Shown here: positions 1 to 9,300 of the stretch, in pieces
Numbering within the stretch: position 1 is the stretch's first letter
Layout of the letters: each line of letters begins with the position of its first letter
NCBI GenBank assembly: GCA_017409465.1
Contig: JAFQSQ010000033.1
Coordinates: forward strand, 1-51,906
Direction of reading: 5' to 3'
Source of the DNA: Akkermansia sp.
GTDB taxonomy: Bacteria > Verrucomicrobiota > Verrucomicrobiia > Verrucomicrobiales > Akkermansiaceae
DNA: 51,906 nucleotides
Program-made: the position numbers and the translations under genes
The notes under the pieces: generated by a model
Told to the model about the DNA's origin: nothing
Database searches by the model: none
Seen by the model: the letters and a program-made list of their open reading frames with translations, nothing else

Positions 1-341
1 AGCAAGACCAGCAAGACCAGCAAGACCAGCAAGACCAGCAAGACCAGCAAGACCAGCCGGACCAGCAGGACCAGCAGGACAAGCAGGACAAGCAGGACAA
101 GCAGGACAAGCAGGACAAGCAAGACCAGCAAGACCAGCAGGACAAGCAAGACCAGCAGAACCAGCAGGAGCAACCCGAGCAGAACGAGCAGGCTCAGGAG
201 GCACCTCAGCCGGAATTGAGCGAGGAGGAAAAAGCACAGCAACGTGCCGCCTCCATCCTCAAGATGCACATGGACGAGGAATACGGCTCTCCCATACCGC
301 ACGCTCACGATTCCGTACGGCCTCCGGAAAAAGATTATTAA
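1..341 (+). CDS. C-terminal part of a BatC-like protein (5' end outside window)
   Basis: The reading frame is open from position 3 to the TAA at 339-341. It starts as a run of Gln-Asp-Gln tripeptides encoded by a 9-nt tandem repeat, passes through a Gln/Glu/Pro-rich stretch, and ends in an acidic helical tail (LSEEEKAQQRAASILKMHMD). BatC-type TPR proteins of the Bat aerotolerance operon commonly end with a low-complexity Gln/Glu linker and a short conserved tail like this. The next gene downstream is a BatD-BatE fusion, which supports the assignment. The TPR and any VWA parts would lie upstream and cannot be seen, so a BatB-BatC fusion is also possible. Identity is inferred from the tail and the neighbour. 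Confidence 0.6.
   Translation, partial: QDQQDQQDQQDQQDQQDQPDQQDQQDKQDKQDKQDKQDKQDQQDQQDKQDQQNQQEQPEQNEQAQEAPQPELSEEEKAQQRAASILKMHMDEEYGSPIPHAHDSVRPPEKDY
3..170 (+). repeat. In-frame 9-nt tandem repeat (Gln-Asp-Gln coding)
   Basis: The unit caagaccag repeats head to tail from the window edge. It degrades into the variants caggaccag, caggacaag and caagaccag up to about position 160-170. Each unit encodes three residues (Q-D-Q/K), so gain or loss of units keeps the frame and only changes linker length. Confidence 0.85.
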
Positions 342-360
342 TTTCCCCCATCTCCGACAT

Positions 361-2745
361 ATGTGTAACCGAATGACCTATTACACCAAGTGCATTTTAA
401 CGATTCTGATAGGAATGGCATCAGCCGCCTGGGCTGAGGTTGTACCCATCTGGTCCACCGGCGTAGCGGTACCGGGAGAAAAAGTCGTCCTTTATCTCAT
501 TGACACAGAGATTGGTGATGATTTTTTCACCCCGGACAAACGCCCTGAAGTACAGAAAGCCAGGGTTGAAGTGCTGGGGCCGCATGCCGGAGCCAATCCG
601 TATGATCCTGACCAGAAGATGGTGGAGATCTACCCGATTCTGGTTACCCCCGACCAGGCGGGAGAAGTGCGCATAGCCGATATCCCCGTCAGCTACCGTA
701 AATCCGGCAAGAAACAATCCGTCGCCATTCCCCCGCTGCCGGTCGTCTCGACAGCCGAAATCAAATGGCAGGAAGACCCGATAACCTTCGGTACCCTGTG
801 GTACACGGAGCTGAAAGATGGTTATGTGGACCAGCCGGTGCGTACCCACGTCAAATTCTTCCTGCCGGGTGACTGCAACACGCCCGTCGCGCCGCAACTG
901 AGTGCAGTAGGCATCAAGGTCGGTAATTTTCAACCGACTATCCAAGGCGTCTTATCCACCGTGCAATCCGGCGTGTTGAGCAATCCTATCGCTTTCGCCC
1001 GAGGTGCCAACTGGCGCACGACCAACTTTACAGGCTCGCTTACCCCTTTCCGCGAAGGGAACTCTGATATCGCCGGTAAGGTACTCATCACCCAGCAGCG
1101 CGGCTTCTTCGGGCTCAGCCAGGCCGAGGCCGACCTGCCCGTCATCAGCATCGGGGCATTGCCCCTGCCCCCCGGAGCTCCGAAAAACTTCGCCCATACC
1201 GTCGGTCAGTACAGTGTTTCTGCCACGACATCGGCTAAACACCTGGCTATGAACGAGCCCATCGAGGTCGAAATCACCGTGCGTGGCAGCGGCAATCTGG
1301 AGCAGCTGGAGTGCCCGGAGCCTCGAGATGCCGCCGATTGGAAACCCCTGCCGGCCACCCGAAAACCCATGCTCGGGCCCAATGGAGAAACCATAGGCGT
1401 CGTCTTCAGCCGGCTCTTACGACCGGTGGCCGAGGTAAGTGCCATTCCCTCCTTTGAATTCGGCTATTTCGACCCAACATCGCAGACGTACCGCCAGGCG
1501 GCATCCACGCCCATCGCCCTCCCATGGCAGAAGAGCGATACAGCCGGTGCCGGACTCATCGTGCCGCCCACTGCGGCCGAGCCCCCGCCCGCCGGCGAGG
1601 TACCGGTGGAGGAGATGACCGATATCTACGGGGTAATCAGCCCCGCTGAAGCCGGACTCCGCACACCGATACCGCTTCAGCTCTGGCTGCTCTTATATCT
1701 GCCTGCACTGGGAATCTTCCTCTGGCTCCTGGGGAAAGCAATGTACCGCCGCATTGCCGCCGGTGCAGCAGGGCGCGCCACCGAGCGTGAGCTGCGGCGT
1801 ATCGCAGCTGATACCGATAGCCTGAGCTTCCTGCGCCACATCGGCGGGTTTATTGAGAGCCATATCAGCCCCGACCATATGAGCCCCGAGTTGCAGCAGA
1901 TACTGGAACGCCGCGATGCTGAGGCATTCCGCCCCGATGCCACTGCCACCATCTCCCCGCAGGAAAAAGAAACTATGCTCAAGCGCGTACGCAAAGCCCT
2001 GGCAGCCATGGCCACCACGGTGGTCGCCCTCCTGCTGGCTCTCCTGCCCCAGGCCGGAGCCGCAGAAAACGCCGCTGCAGCCTATAAGGCCGGCCAATAC
2101 AGCGCTGCCATAGAAGCGATAGAGAAATCAACCGAAAGCGATGCCCTCAAGCTGTACAACATCGGTTGCTGCCAATATCGCCTCGGCCAGCCCGGCGCTG
2201 CGGCGCACTCCTGGTACTGCGCCCTGCTGGAAGCGCCCTCCTTCAAGGAAGCTCGCGCCAACCTGGCATTCGTCCAGCGAAAGGAGGGCGCCCTGCTGCC
2301 CACCGGCAGTATCAGCGACAAAGTATTCACCCTGCTGAGTGTCCCTCAATTGCGCGTAGCCACTATCGTGAGCACCGCCGCGCTCGCTCTCGGCGTCGCG
2401 CTGCTGATTGCGCTGCGCCACCGGCGCAAGCCCTGGGTTCATGTCTGGACCGCCCTCTGCGCACTCACCAGCCTGGCCTGCGCAGCGGACTGGGTGTACT
2501 ACACCACCCGCGAGACCCCGGATATCACCTCCCTGCCCCCCGCTGACCTGGCCTGCGTCATCAACAAATCCACCCTCCTCACATCAGCTGATGCCAAGGG
2601 CACAGCCATCGTCGTGCTCCCGCCCTCCACCCCTCTCCACCTCCTGCACACCCGCGGTTCCTGGTGCTACGTGGAGCTCTTCTCATCCGGCACTCGTGGC
2701 TGGGTCAACAGCGCCGACATCAAGACCTGCACCGGCCCATCCTGA
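361..2745 (+). CDS. batD: BatD-BatE fusion protein (Bat/aerotolerance system)
   Basis: A 794-residue membrane protein if started at the ATG at 361; the ATG at 373 is equally plausible. Either gives a Sec signal ending near AAWA. Residues about 30-430 form a BatD-like extracytoplasmic region of beta-sandwich type, followed by a membrane segment (about 439-464) and a cytosolic helical stretch. From about residue 539 a second hydrophobic segment leads into TPR-like helices (YNIGCCQYRLGQPGAAAHSW), two further membrane spans (about 665-715) and a C-terminal SH3-like domain ending GTRGWVNSADIKTC. That second half has the layout of BatE, normally a separate gene. Bat proteins are linked to stress tolerance and envelope function, but their biochemical role is not settled. 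The BatC-like gene ends 19 nt upstream. Confidence 0.8.
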   Translation: MCNRMTYYTKCILTILIGMASAAWAEVVPIWSTGVAVPGEKVVLYLIDTEIGDDFFTPDKRPEVQKARVEVLGPHAGANPYDPDQKMVEIYPILVTPDQAGEVRIADIPVSYRKSGKKQSVAIPPLPVVSTAEIKWQEDPITFGTLWYTELKDGYVDQPVRTHVKFFLPGDCNTPVAPQLSAVGIKVGNFQPTIQGVLSTVQSGVLSNPIAFARGANWRTTNFTGSLTPFREGNSDIAGKVLITQQRGFFGLSQAEADLPVISIGALPLPPGAPKNFAHTVGQYSVSATTSAKHLAMNEPIEVEITVRGSGNLEQLECPEPRDAADWKPLPATRKPMLGPNGETIGVVFSRLLRPVAEVSAIPSFEFGYFDPTSQTYRQAASTPIALPWQKSDTAGAGLIVPPTAAEPPPAGEVPVEEMTDIYGVISPAEAGLRTPIPLQLWLLLYLPALGIFLWLLGKAMYRRIAAGAAGRATERELRRIAADTDSLSFLRHIGGFIESHISPDHMSPELQQILERRDAEAFRPDATATISPQEKETMLKRVRKALAAMATTVVALLLALLPQAGAAENAAAAYKAGQYSAAIEAIEKSTESDALKLYNIGCCQYRLGQPGAAAHSWYCALLEAPSFKEARANLAFVQRKEGALLPTGSISDKVFTLLSVPQLRVATIVSTAALALGVALLIALRHRRKPWVHVWTALCALTSLACAADWVYYTTRETPDITSLPPADLACVINKSTLLTSADAKGTAIVVLPPSTPLHLLHTRGSWCYVELFSSGTRGWVNSADIKTCTGPS

Positions 2746-2771
2746 GCGCGTGCCACATCATCTCTCATGTG

Positions 2772-2795
2772 AGGGAAACGCCCCGGCGTTTCCCT
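2772..2795 (+). terminator. Rho-independent terminator after batD-batE
   Basis: An 11-bp perfect inverted repeat (agggaaacgcc / ggcgtttccct) starts 27 nt after the stop codon and is followed by ctctctttttct. Confidence 0.7.
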
Positions 2796-2826
2796 CTCTC
2801 TTTTTCTGATTACCACACGTATGAAC

Positions 2827-3004
2827 AGCGCAAGCGAGCGGAATATCAGCCCCGGCGGGGCGTAAGATTAGTAGCCGGGGGTAAGCCTGCGCAGCAGGCG
2901 CAGCCCCCGGAATCAAGCAAGATGAGCTGAAGCCCCGGGAGGGGCTTTTATTCAATTTTTTCATTTTACCGGAGGCTGCGCCCGCTGCGCGGGCTTACCT
3001 CCGG
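2827..3004. repeat. Cluster of REP-like palindromes
   Basis: Part of a 558-nt gene-free stretch (2746-3303). It holds two imperfect palindromes, 2875-2910 and 2969-3004, that are near-identical copies in opposite orientation (core ctgcgc..gctgcgc..ggcttac). Between and before them are short stems of the form agcccc-gg-ggggc (2849-2862 and about 2930-2946). The 20-mer at 2827-2846 recurs as its exact reverse complement at 9876-9895. The arrangement resembles extragenic palindromes spread by REP-type transposases, but no transposase is present here. Confidence 0.65.
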
Positions 3005-3025
3005 CTATGAAGCTGCCGCCCTGTC

Positions 3026-3120
3026 GGGCTCAACATTCCTCGGGCTTTCAGCCCGACAAATTCTACACTTTGTCCATCGTCCATCTGACTTTGTACTTCC
3101 CCGACAAATTCCCATTTATC
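3026..3120 (+). repeat. Dispersed repeat copy A (left flank of protease gene)
   Basis: A 95-nt unit matching the reverse complement of 9547-9640. The first 76 nt show a single mismatch and the remainder is more divergent. It contains an internal palindrome (cgggctttcagcccg). A third, shorter copy in the same orientation as 9547-9640 lies at 51764-51821. Confidence 0.9.
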
Positions 3121-3154
3121 GCGCTTTACCCGCAAATGGTGCTGCTAATTTGTA

Positions 3155-3182
3155 TTGCCAGACCAATAACCATCGTTATGTT
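3155..3182 (+). promoter_or_regulatory. Possible distal promoter for the protease gene
   Basis: TTGCCA at 3155-3160 and TATGTT at 3177-3182 are separated by 16 nt. It lies about 120 nt upstream of the start codon and is weaker evidence than the TATAAT box nearer the gene. Confidence 0.3.
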
Positions 3183-3270
3183 TCCGGGAATGCAGCGAAA
3201 AAAGGGCGTCGCCGTTCCCTTTTTTATGCAGAATACGCAATTTTTGCTGTATTTCACATCAACAATTGAA

Positions 3271-3276
3271 TATAAT
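3271..3276 (+). promoter_or_regulatory. Candidate -10 box of the protease gene
   Basis: A perfect TATAAT lies 27 nt before the chosen ATG at 3304. No good -35 box sits at 17 nt, so the promoter is either activator-dependent or weak. The A/T-rich leader contrasts with the GC-rich palindromes upstream. Confidence 0.45.
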
Positions 3277-3303
3277 GCAAATAATCTGCAGATTTTCGCC
3301 ATT

Positions 3304-6300
3304 ATGAAACTTCATCTTCCTCTTTCTCTCCGGACATCACTTTTTGCTCTGTTTGCCCTGGGCTCAGTTTCGGTAGCCCATGCTGCTTCCCTGCATTCTG
3401 ATGCCACACTGCTTACCTATACAGATTTCGGACAGAATAAGGGGCGGTATGTAAATGAAAGCAGAACGAATGCCCTGCTTCAGTATATTCGCAGCGAGGC
3501 CGGGGGCATTGTTATCAACTATACGGATGGTACATCTCCCTATGTCATTTCCCCTGCTCAGGGCATGCCCAATTTCAGCGCAACAATTGACGAAGGCTCA
3601 GCCGCACTGATTTCGCCCAACATAGTGGCCACTGTTTGCCATCAGCTGGGTAATATCTGGTCTTATTCATACGGAGTTAGAGAGCTAGGGGGGGGGCTCA
3701 AACAACAGTATGATGTTGTCAATATCGGTACAAATGCCACATTCAGCCTGAGACAGCCCGAGGGAACTACGGGGACATACGATTACATGCTTCTGCGTCA
3801 GAGCCGTATTGTGACGGATGCAGAGGCATATGCGCTATCCTCTCTCACCAATTCCACCGTAAACACGCTGACCAATACCAAGCTGTATCATAGTGGCGGT
3901 GGTCATAAGTATTTATATGATGCATCAACAGGAAATACTCAGGATCTGGGAGCTACCTATGCATATATCACAGGCGGCATCAACAACATAACTTCAGCAG
4001 GTACCGCAGGGAATGCAATTGCGGTAAATTCAAACCCGGACTTTCCCAATGGTTCCGGGGCAACTCTTGAAAACCCGCTGCCTGTAGCTCCCAAAGGAGG
4101 CGACTCCGGTAGCCCCCTGCTTGTGTACAACGCTCAGAACGGTCGATATGAATATGTGGCAGCCATGCAGACTGCCACTGTGGGGGCTAATACATCCGGT
4201 GTAACAGCGCGTGGAAATCTGGATTGGACAAAGGAGACCATGGCGGGTCTCAATGCCGAGATTCGACTGGATGGCGTCTCAGAGGTTCATTTGGGGCGAG
4301 TTGAAACACAACTGGGCGATACCATAACGGATGGGGACTACTCCACAACTCGTTATACCGGGGCTGCGACGGATAATAACGGTAACGTACTGGGAAATTA
4401 CATAGGACTTCACCACACCAAATCTACCTGGCGTTCGTTGTCGGACACCCTGTCAAGAGCAGATGGTGCATGGTATAACTACAATCACAGCAATTTCCAG
4501 AATGCATCGGACGCAGATTTATTCTTCACGCAGAATCTCGTATTTACTAATCCCTCTCAGGAAGAAACAAAGATTGTGCTCGATGCCACAGTAGATACAG
4601 GTATTGGTTATACCGAGTTTGGCAAAGGGGAACTGGATGCTGCACGTTATATTATTGAATCAGCTACGACCGGAAATTATCAGTTGCATACATCCGGCTA
4701 TGTCATTCATGAAGATACCGAGGTGCATTTACGCCTGGTAAACCCGTCTGATCATGTTTCTGAATGGCGCAAGATTGGTCAGGGCGATTTATATATTGAT
4801 GGAGAGGGCGATACGAATGCTCTGCTGAATGTGGGAGGAAAAGGAAAGACTTACCTGAACCAGAAGAATGGCTATGCCGCATATAACGTACTGGTAAATA
4901 CCGGAGCAACGGTGGTGCTGAACGCCGAAAACGGTACTTCTCAGATTGAGCGCGACCTTACCTTCGGAGCCGGAGGAGGTGTGCTTGATATGAACGGCAA
5001 CAGTATGCATTGGTATACTACTGCTGAAAGTCAGGCTGATGATTCCCGATTCTCCATCAACGCTCTGACAGAGGAAGCGGTTATCACAAATGATTCCGGG
5101 ACAAGCTCTGTCTCCACGTTGACCTGTAAGCAAGGAGGTGATTCTACTTACCTGGGCTCCTTTGTCGATACCGAAAAAGGTGCTTTAGTTATCGATTACC
5201 AGGGGGGAGGCACGTGGACACTCAACAGCATACGCACTGATTTATCCCATAATGAGGCCAGTTGTCTCTCCGTAGCGAATGGGACAGTGCGACTTACCGG
5301 CACAAATACGGTACACGCTATGGGATCAGCCGTCGGCACGAATACTTCCCGGTACACAAACGCCAACGATTGGCATTATGCTGATGCGGCCATGAAGGTG
5401 AACGTAGGGAACGGGGCTTCCTTTGAGCTGGGTAGCCACGCGCGGCTCACCGGTGAGGTGACGGTGGAACAAGGTGGCGTCTATATCATGCGTGAAGGAG
5501 TGACACATGCCCGGGAATATGTGGAAGGCGGGCAGGAGCTCGAAGATACATCCGGCTATGCTGCATTCTTTGGTCATAAAGGGGACGTTAAGTTGAATGG
5601 CGGTACACTTGACGTGCAATTTAATGAAGGTGCTGATTCTACGCTGACTTATTCAGGCACAGTAAGCGGTACCGGCACGATGCGTGTGAATTCCGGTCGC
5701 GACGGTGGTGTTTTTGAGTTCAGCGGGGTAATCGATTCAACGGTTCAGAAAGTAGTAGAGGGTGGTTTTCTGCGACTTTCCGGGGCAGCTGCGGCAGACA
5801 CGGAGAACAAGTGGACGGTGGAGGCCGGCGGCACGCTCGTGGAGAATGCCGATGTTGCAGATACATTAGACCTTATCAATACAGATTCTACAGGAACCAT
5901 TGCTTTGGTGCGGGACCGTGTCGAGCAGGTTGAATCAGGCAAGCATTCGAGCCTGAGCATTGGTGCTTATATCGGTATGACGATTCAATATGGGCAGGCC
6001 GGCACGTCTGAGCAACTTAACACCTGGCGCTTAGGCGGCGGCGGTGGCGAACTGGTAGTCAACTACCGGTTGAGCGGTTCTCATGAGTTGATTCTGGGTT
6101 CCTCTATCGAATCCCGGGGAACGGTGACGCTGGCAGGCTCCACAGAAGCGTATACAGGTAAACTCCTGGTTCAAGGCATTACGGTGAATGCCGACCTGCC
6201 GGAAAACGAGATTGAGCTGAACAAGGGATGCGTGAATGTTCTGGGGGAATTATCCGGAAAATACACGGGCTCCAATATCACCGGAGATGGCGCATTGCAA

Positions 6301-9300
6301 TTGTCTTTCAGCAATGATATGGAGAATAACGAACTGGCTCTGCATGAGGGATTGAAGGCCGATGTACATTTGAACAAAGGCTCTGTTCAATATAACGCAG
6401 CAAGCAGTTTTGGTGGTAATTGGACTCTGCACGATGGCGTGTCATTGCGACTTGGAGACAAGGTGAACGCTGTTTCCGATACGCTGAAGTTGACCGTGTC
6501 CGGTAAGGCAGAGCTGCAAGGTACGGGTAATTATTCATTTGCCGCAGGAACTTTAAGTGGAGAGGGAGAGTTAGTCAATGCCATCGCAGGGGATATTACT
6601 ATTACCGATTTGAGTAATCTGGCACATTACACACATGATTCTAAGGGAATAACGACCATAATACAAGCCTCAACGGCGGTTAATGACATCTCTGTCAAGG
6701 ACGGTCATGTTTACCTCCAAACAGATGACAACAATCAGCGAGCTAAAGGCAACATGGTCATCGATGGCGGTACTTTGCATTTTAGTTCCGGAGGAACGTC
6801 CGATATGCTTGATTTCCGCCTTTCCGGACGCTCTATCCAAGTAAAGAATGGCACGTTGGATTTCGGCACGACCCGCCAGACCATGGGCGGCTGGAGCCTG
6901 GTTCTCGGGGATGCAGCTATGGTGACCGGCAATGGGAATGCCACCTATGGTGCTATTGATTTTAATGAAAGCAACACCATTCGGGCAACGGAAGGCACGA
7001 GTGAAATTGCCGCAGTAACGCGTATTCGCTCCGATAAAACGCTGACGTATGATATAAGTAAGGACGCCACATTGAACGTGACCGGCAAGGTATTTGTTCA
7101 GGAACAAAATGAAAAAGCCAATATCATCAAGATCGGTGACGGCACACTTGTCTTCAGTTCTTCCGGCAATAATTACAAGGGGACTACCACTATCAAGGCA
7201 GGTACGCTCAGGTCAAACAATCTCGCAAGTCTGGGCTCTGTTTCTTTAGCCCAAGGCTCCTGCCTGGAACTGACTACATATACAGCAGACACATCGTTGG
7301 ATACCATCAGCGGTTCAGGTAAGCTTACCCTATCCGGGAGCGGCACAGTGAAGAAATCCGGAGAAAAGAGTTTGGCCTTTAGCGTTGATATCAATAGCAG
7401 CACAACGTTTACCTTTGCTAACGATGATGTTATTGATTACAATGCAGACTCGGGGACGCTGACGGTTGCAGGTGGTATTCTGGATTTCGGAAATACCCGC
7501 CAGACCATGGGTAACATGGATATTTACCTGAGAGATGGAGCGAAGGTGACTGGTTCTGGTGGATCTTATGAGCAGAATGGAACTCAGAAGGCCGCGCTGG
7601 ATTATGATATCAGCGGTTCTACCATTTACGCAACGAAGGGGACAAGTACGATAGAAGCAGTGACGCGTCTTCGCAGCACAACTACGGGTGATGTCAACCT
7701 GAATTACGACGTGAGTAAGGATGCAACACTGACGGTAAGCGGTAAGATACATGCTGACGATGCGGATAACAGAGGTCTCATTACCAAATTGGGTGAGGGA
7801 ACGCTGATTCTCTCGGCAGCCAATACCTATTCCGGCACCACCACGGTGACTCAGGGCATCCTGCGTATTGCAAAAGGCGGAAGTATCGGAAGCTCCGAGC
7901 TGGTGCTCAACGGTGGTACTCTGGAGATTGAGGGGAGTGCGGACAATATCTTCTCTGCGTCGAATAAATTGAAGGTGGAGTCCGGCAAGCATTCTGTCTT
8001 TGAGGCGGAATCCATGACCATCTCCAATGCTTTGTTGGATGTGGGGAAAGGTGCGACCCTCGAGTTGCAAGGCGGTACATATACGTTGAATGGTGATTTA
8101 GGGACGGCTGATTCACACCTCGTGGTATCATCTGCCGGTTTGACGGCGGCCGATGACAATAGAAGCCTGTACGGACTTGTAGAAGTGAAGAGCGATGTGG
8201 CTGTGACCGGGACGTACCGCATTGATGTGGCCAAGGGGGCGGAGTTACGCCTGCTCAACGGTGCATCTTTAACCCGTGCCGTAGCTGATACCAATAAAGG
8301 TGCATATTACATCAATGGCACATTGACTACGGCAGAAAATGCCAAAGGCGTGCAATTTGTTTCTGTGGACGATATTCACCTCAACTACCAGAATGAGGAA
8401 AAGGGTGGCTCTATCTCCGTGGCGACAGGGGCTGAGATGGAATTGTCAATTAACGTCTTGCAGAGTTACAGGAAAGCTGAAATCAACGTAGGCAAGAATG
8501 CAACACTGGACGCCAGCGGTACGAACACCATCAAGTTGAGCAGCGACACTTCGGTCAATCTGCAAAGTGGCGCAACCTTGGCACTCGAGCATCTGGCATT
8601 CTCCAATAAGGCAGATTCCGGCACTGCAACGCTGAAGAGCGGTGGTGATGAAGCATATGCTCTTAGTAATGCGAACTATGAGCTGAGTAACGGTCATATG
8701 GTCTTTGACGCTACGTCTCAAGCAACAGTAAAACTGAAGCTGAACCAATCCTCGGTAGAGAATGCTTGCGAACACTTGCTGACCCTGGATAATGCCGCCA
8801 ATACCCTAACCGGCATACATGCCACCAAGGGTGATATAAAAGTACAGAATGTGGATTGGTTGGATTTGGAGGAACTGGCAATAGCCGCTGATACGACCGT
8901 CACTGCGGACAATGTACTGGTAAGCGAACTGACCAGGCTGGAAGCCGGTGCCAGGCTGGTCGGTAACCTGGAGCTGGCAAATGAAGCAATCGTTGAGTTG
9001 GACGGCACGGCCATACTGGATGGTATACTGAACCTGCAGACGGGGCTGATACTGACCGGCACGGCACTCGATGAGGTACGAGAGTTGGCAGTGGGCGAAT
9101 CGTACACTCTGTTCAGCGGAGTAACGGAGTTGAACCTACAGCTGACGGAGTCGCTCTACAACATGAGGTCGTCGGCTGATACGGTAAGCTACAACGCGTT
9201 GATGGCCGGTGAGCAAGTAGCCGCAGCAGATTATTTCAGCAATCTTTCGGGTAATGCCGGGCTGATGCTGAGTTTTGACAGCACAGATCATTTTGTGAAC

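Noticed and set aside
1..170. Tandem repeat resembling a CRISPR or minisatellite array
   Set aside because: The unit is 9 nt with no spacers and lies in frame inside a coding region.
3007..3303. N-terminal extension of the giant protease from an earlier in-frame ATG
   Set aside because: It would translate through the dispersed repeat and the -10 box. The ATG at 3304 starts a proper signal peptide.
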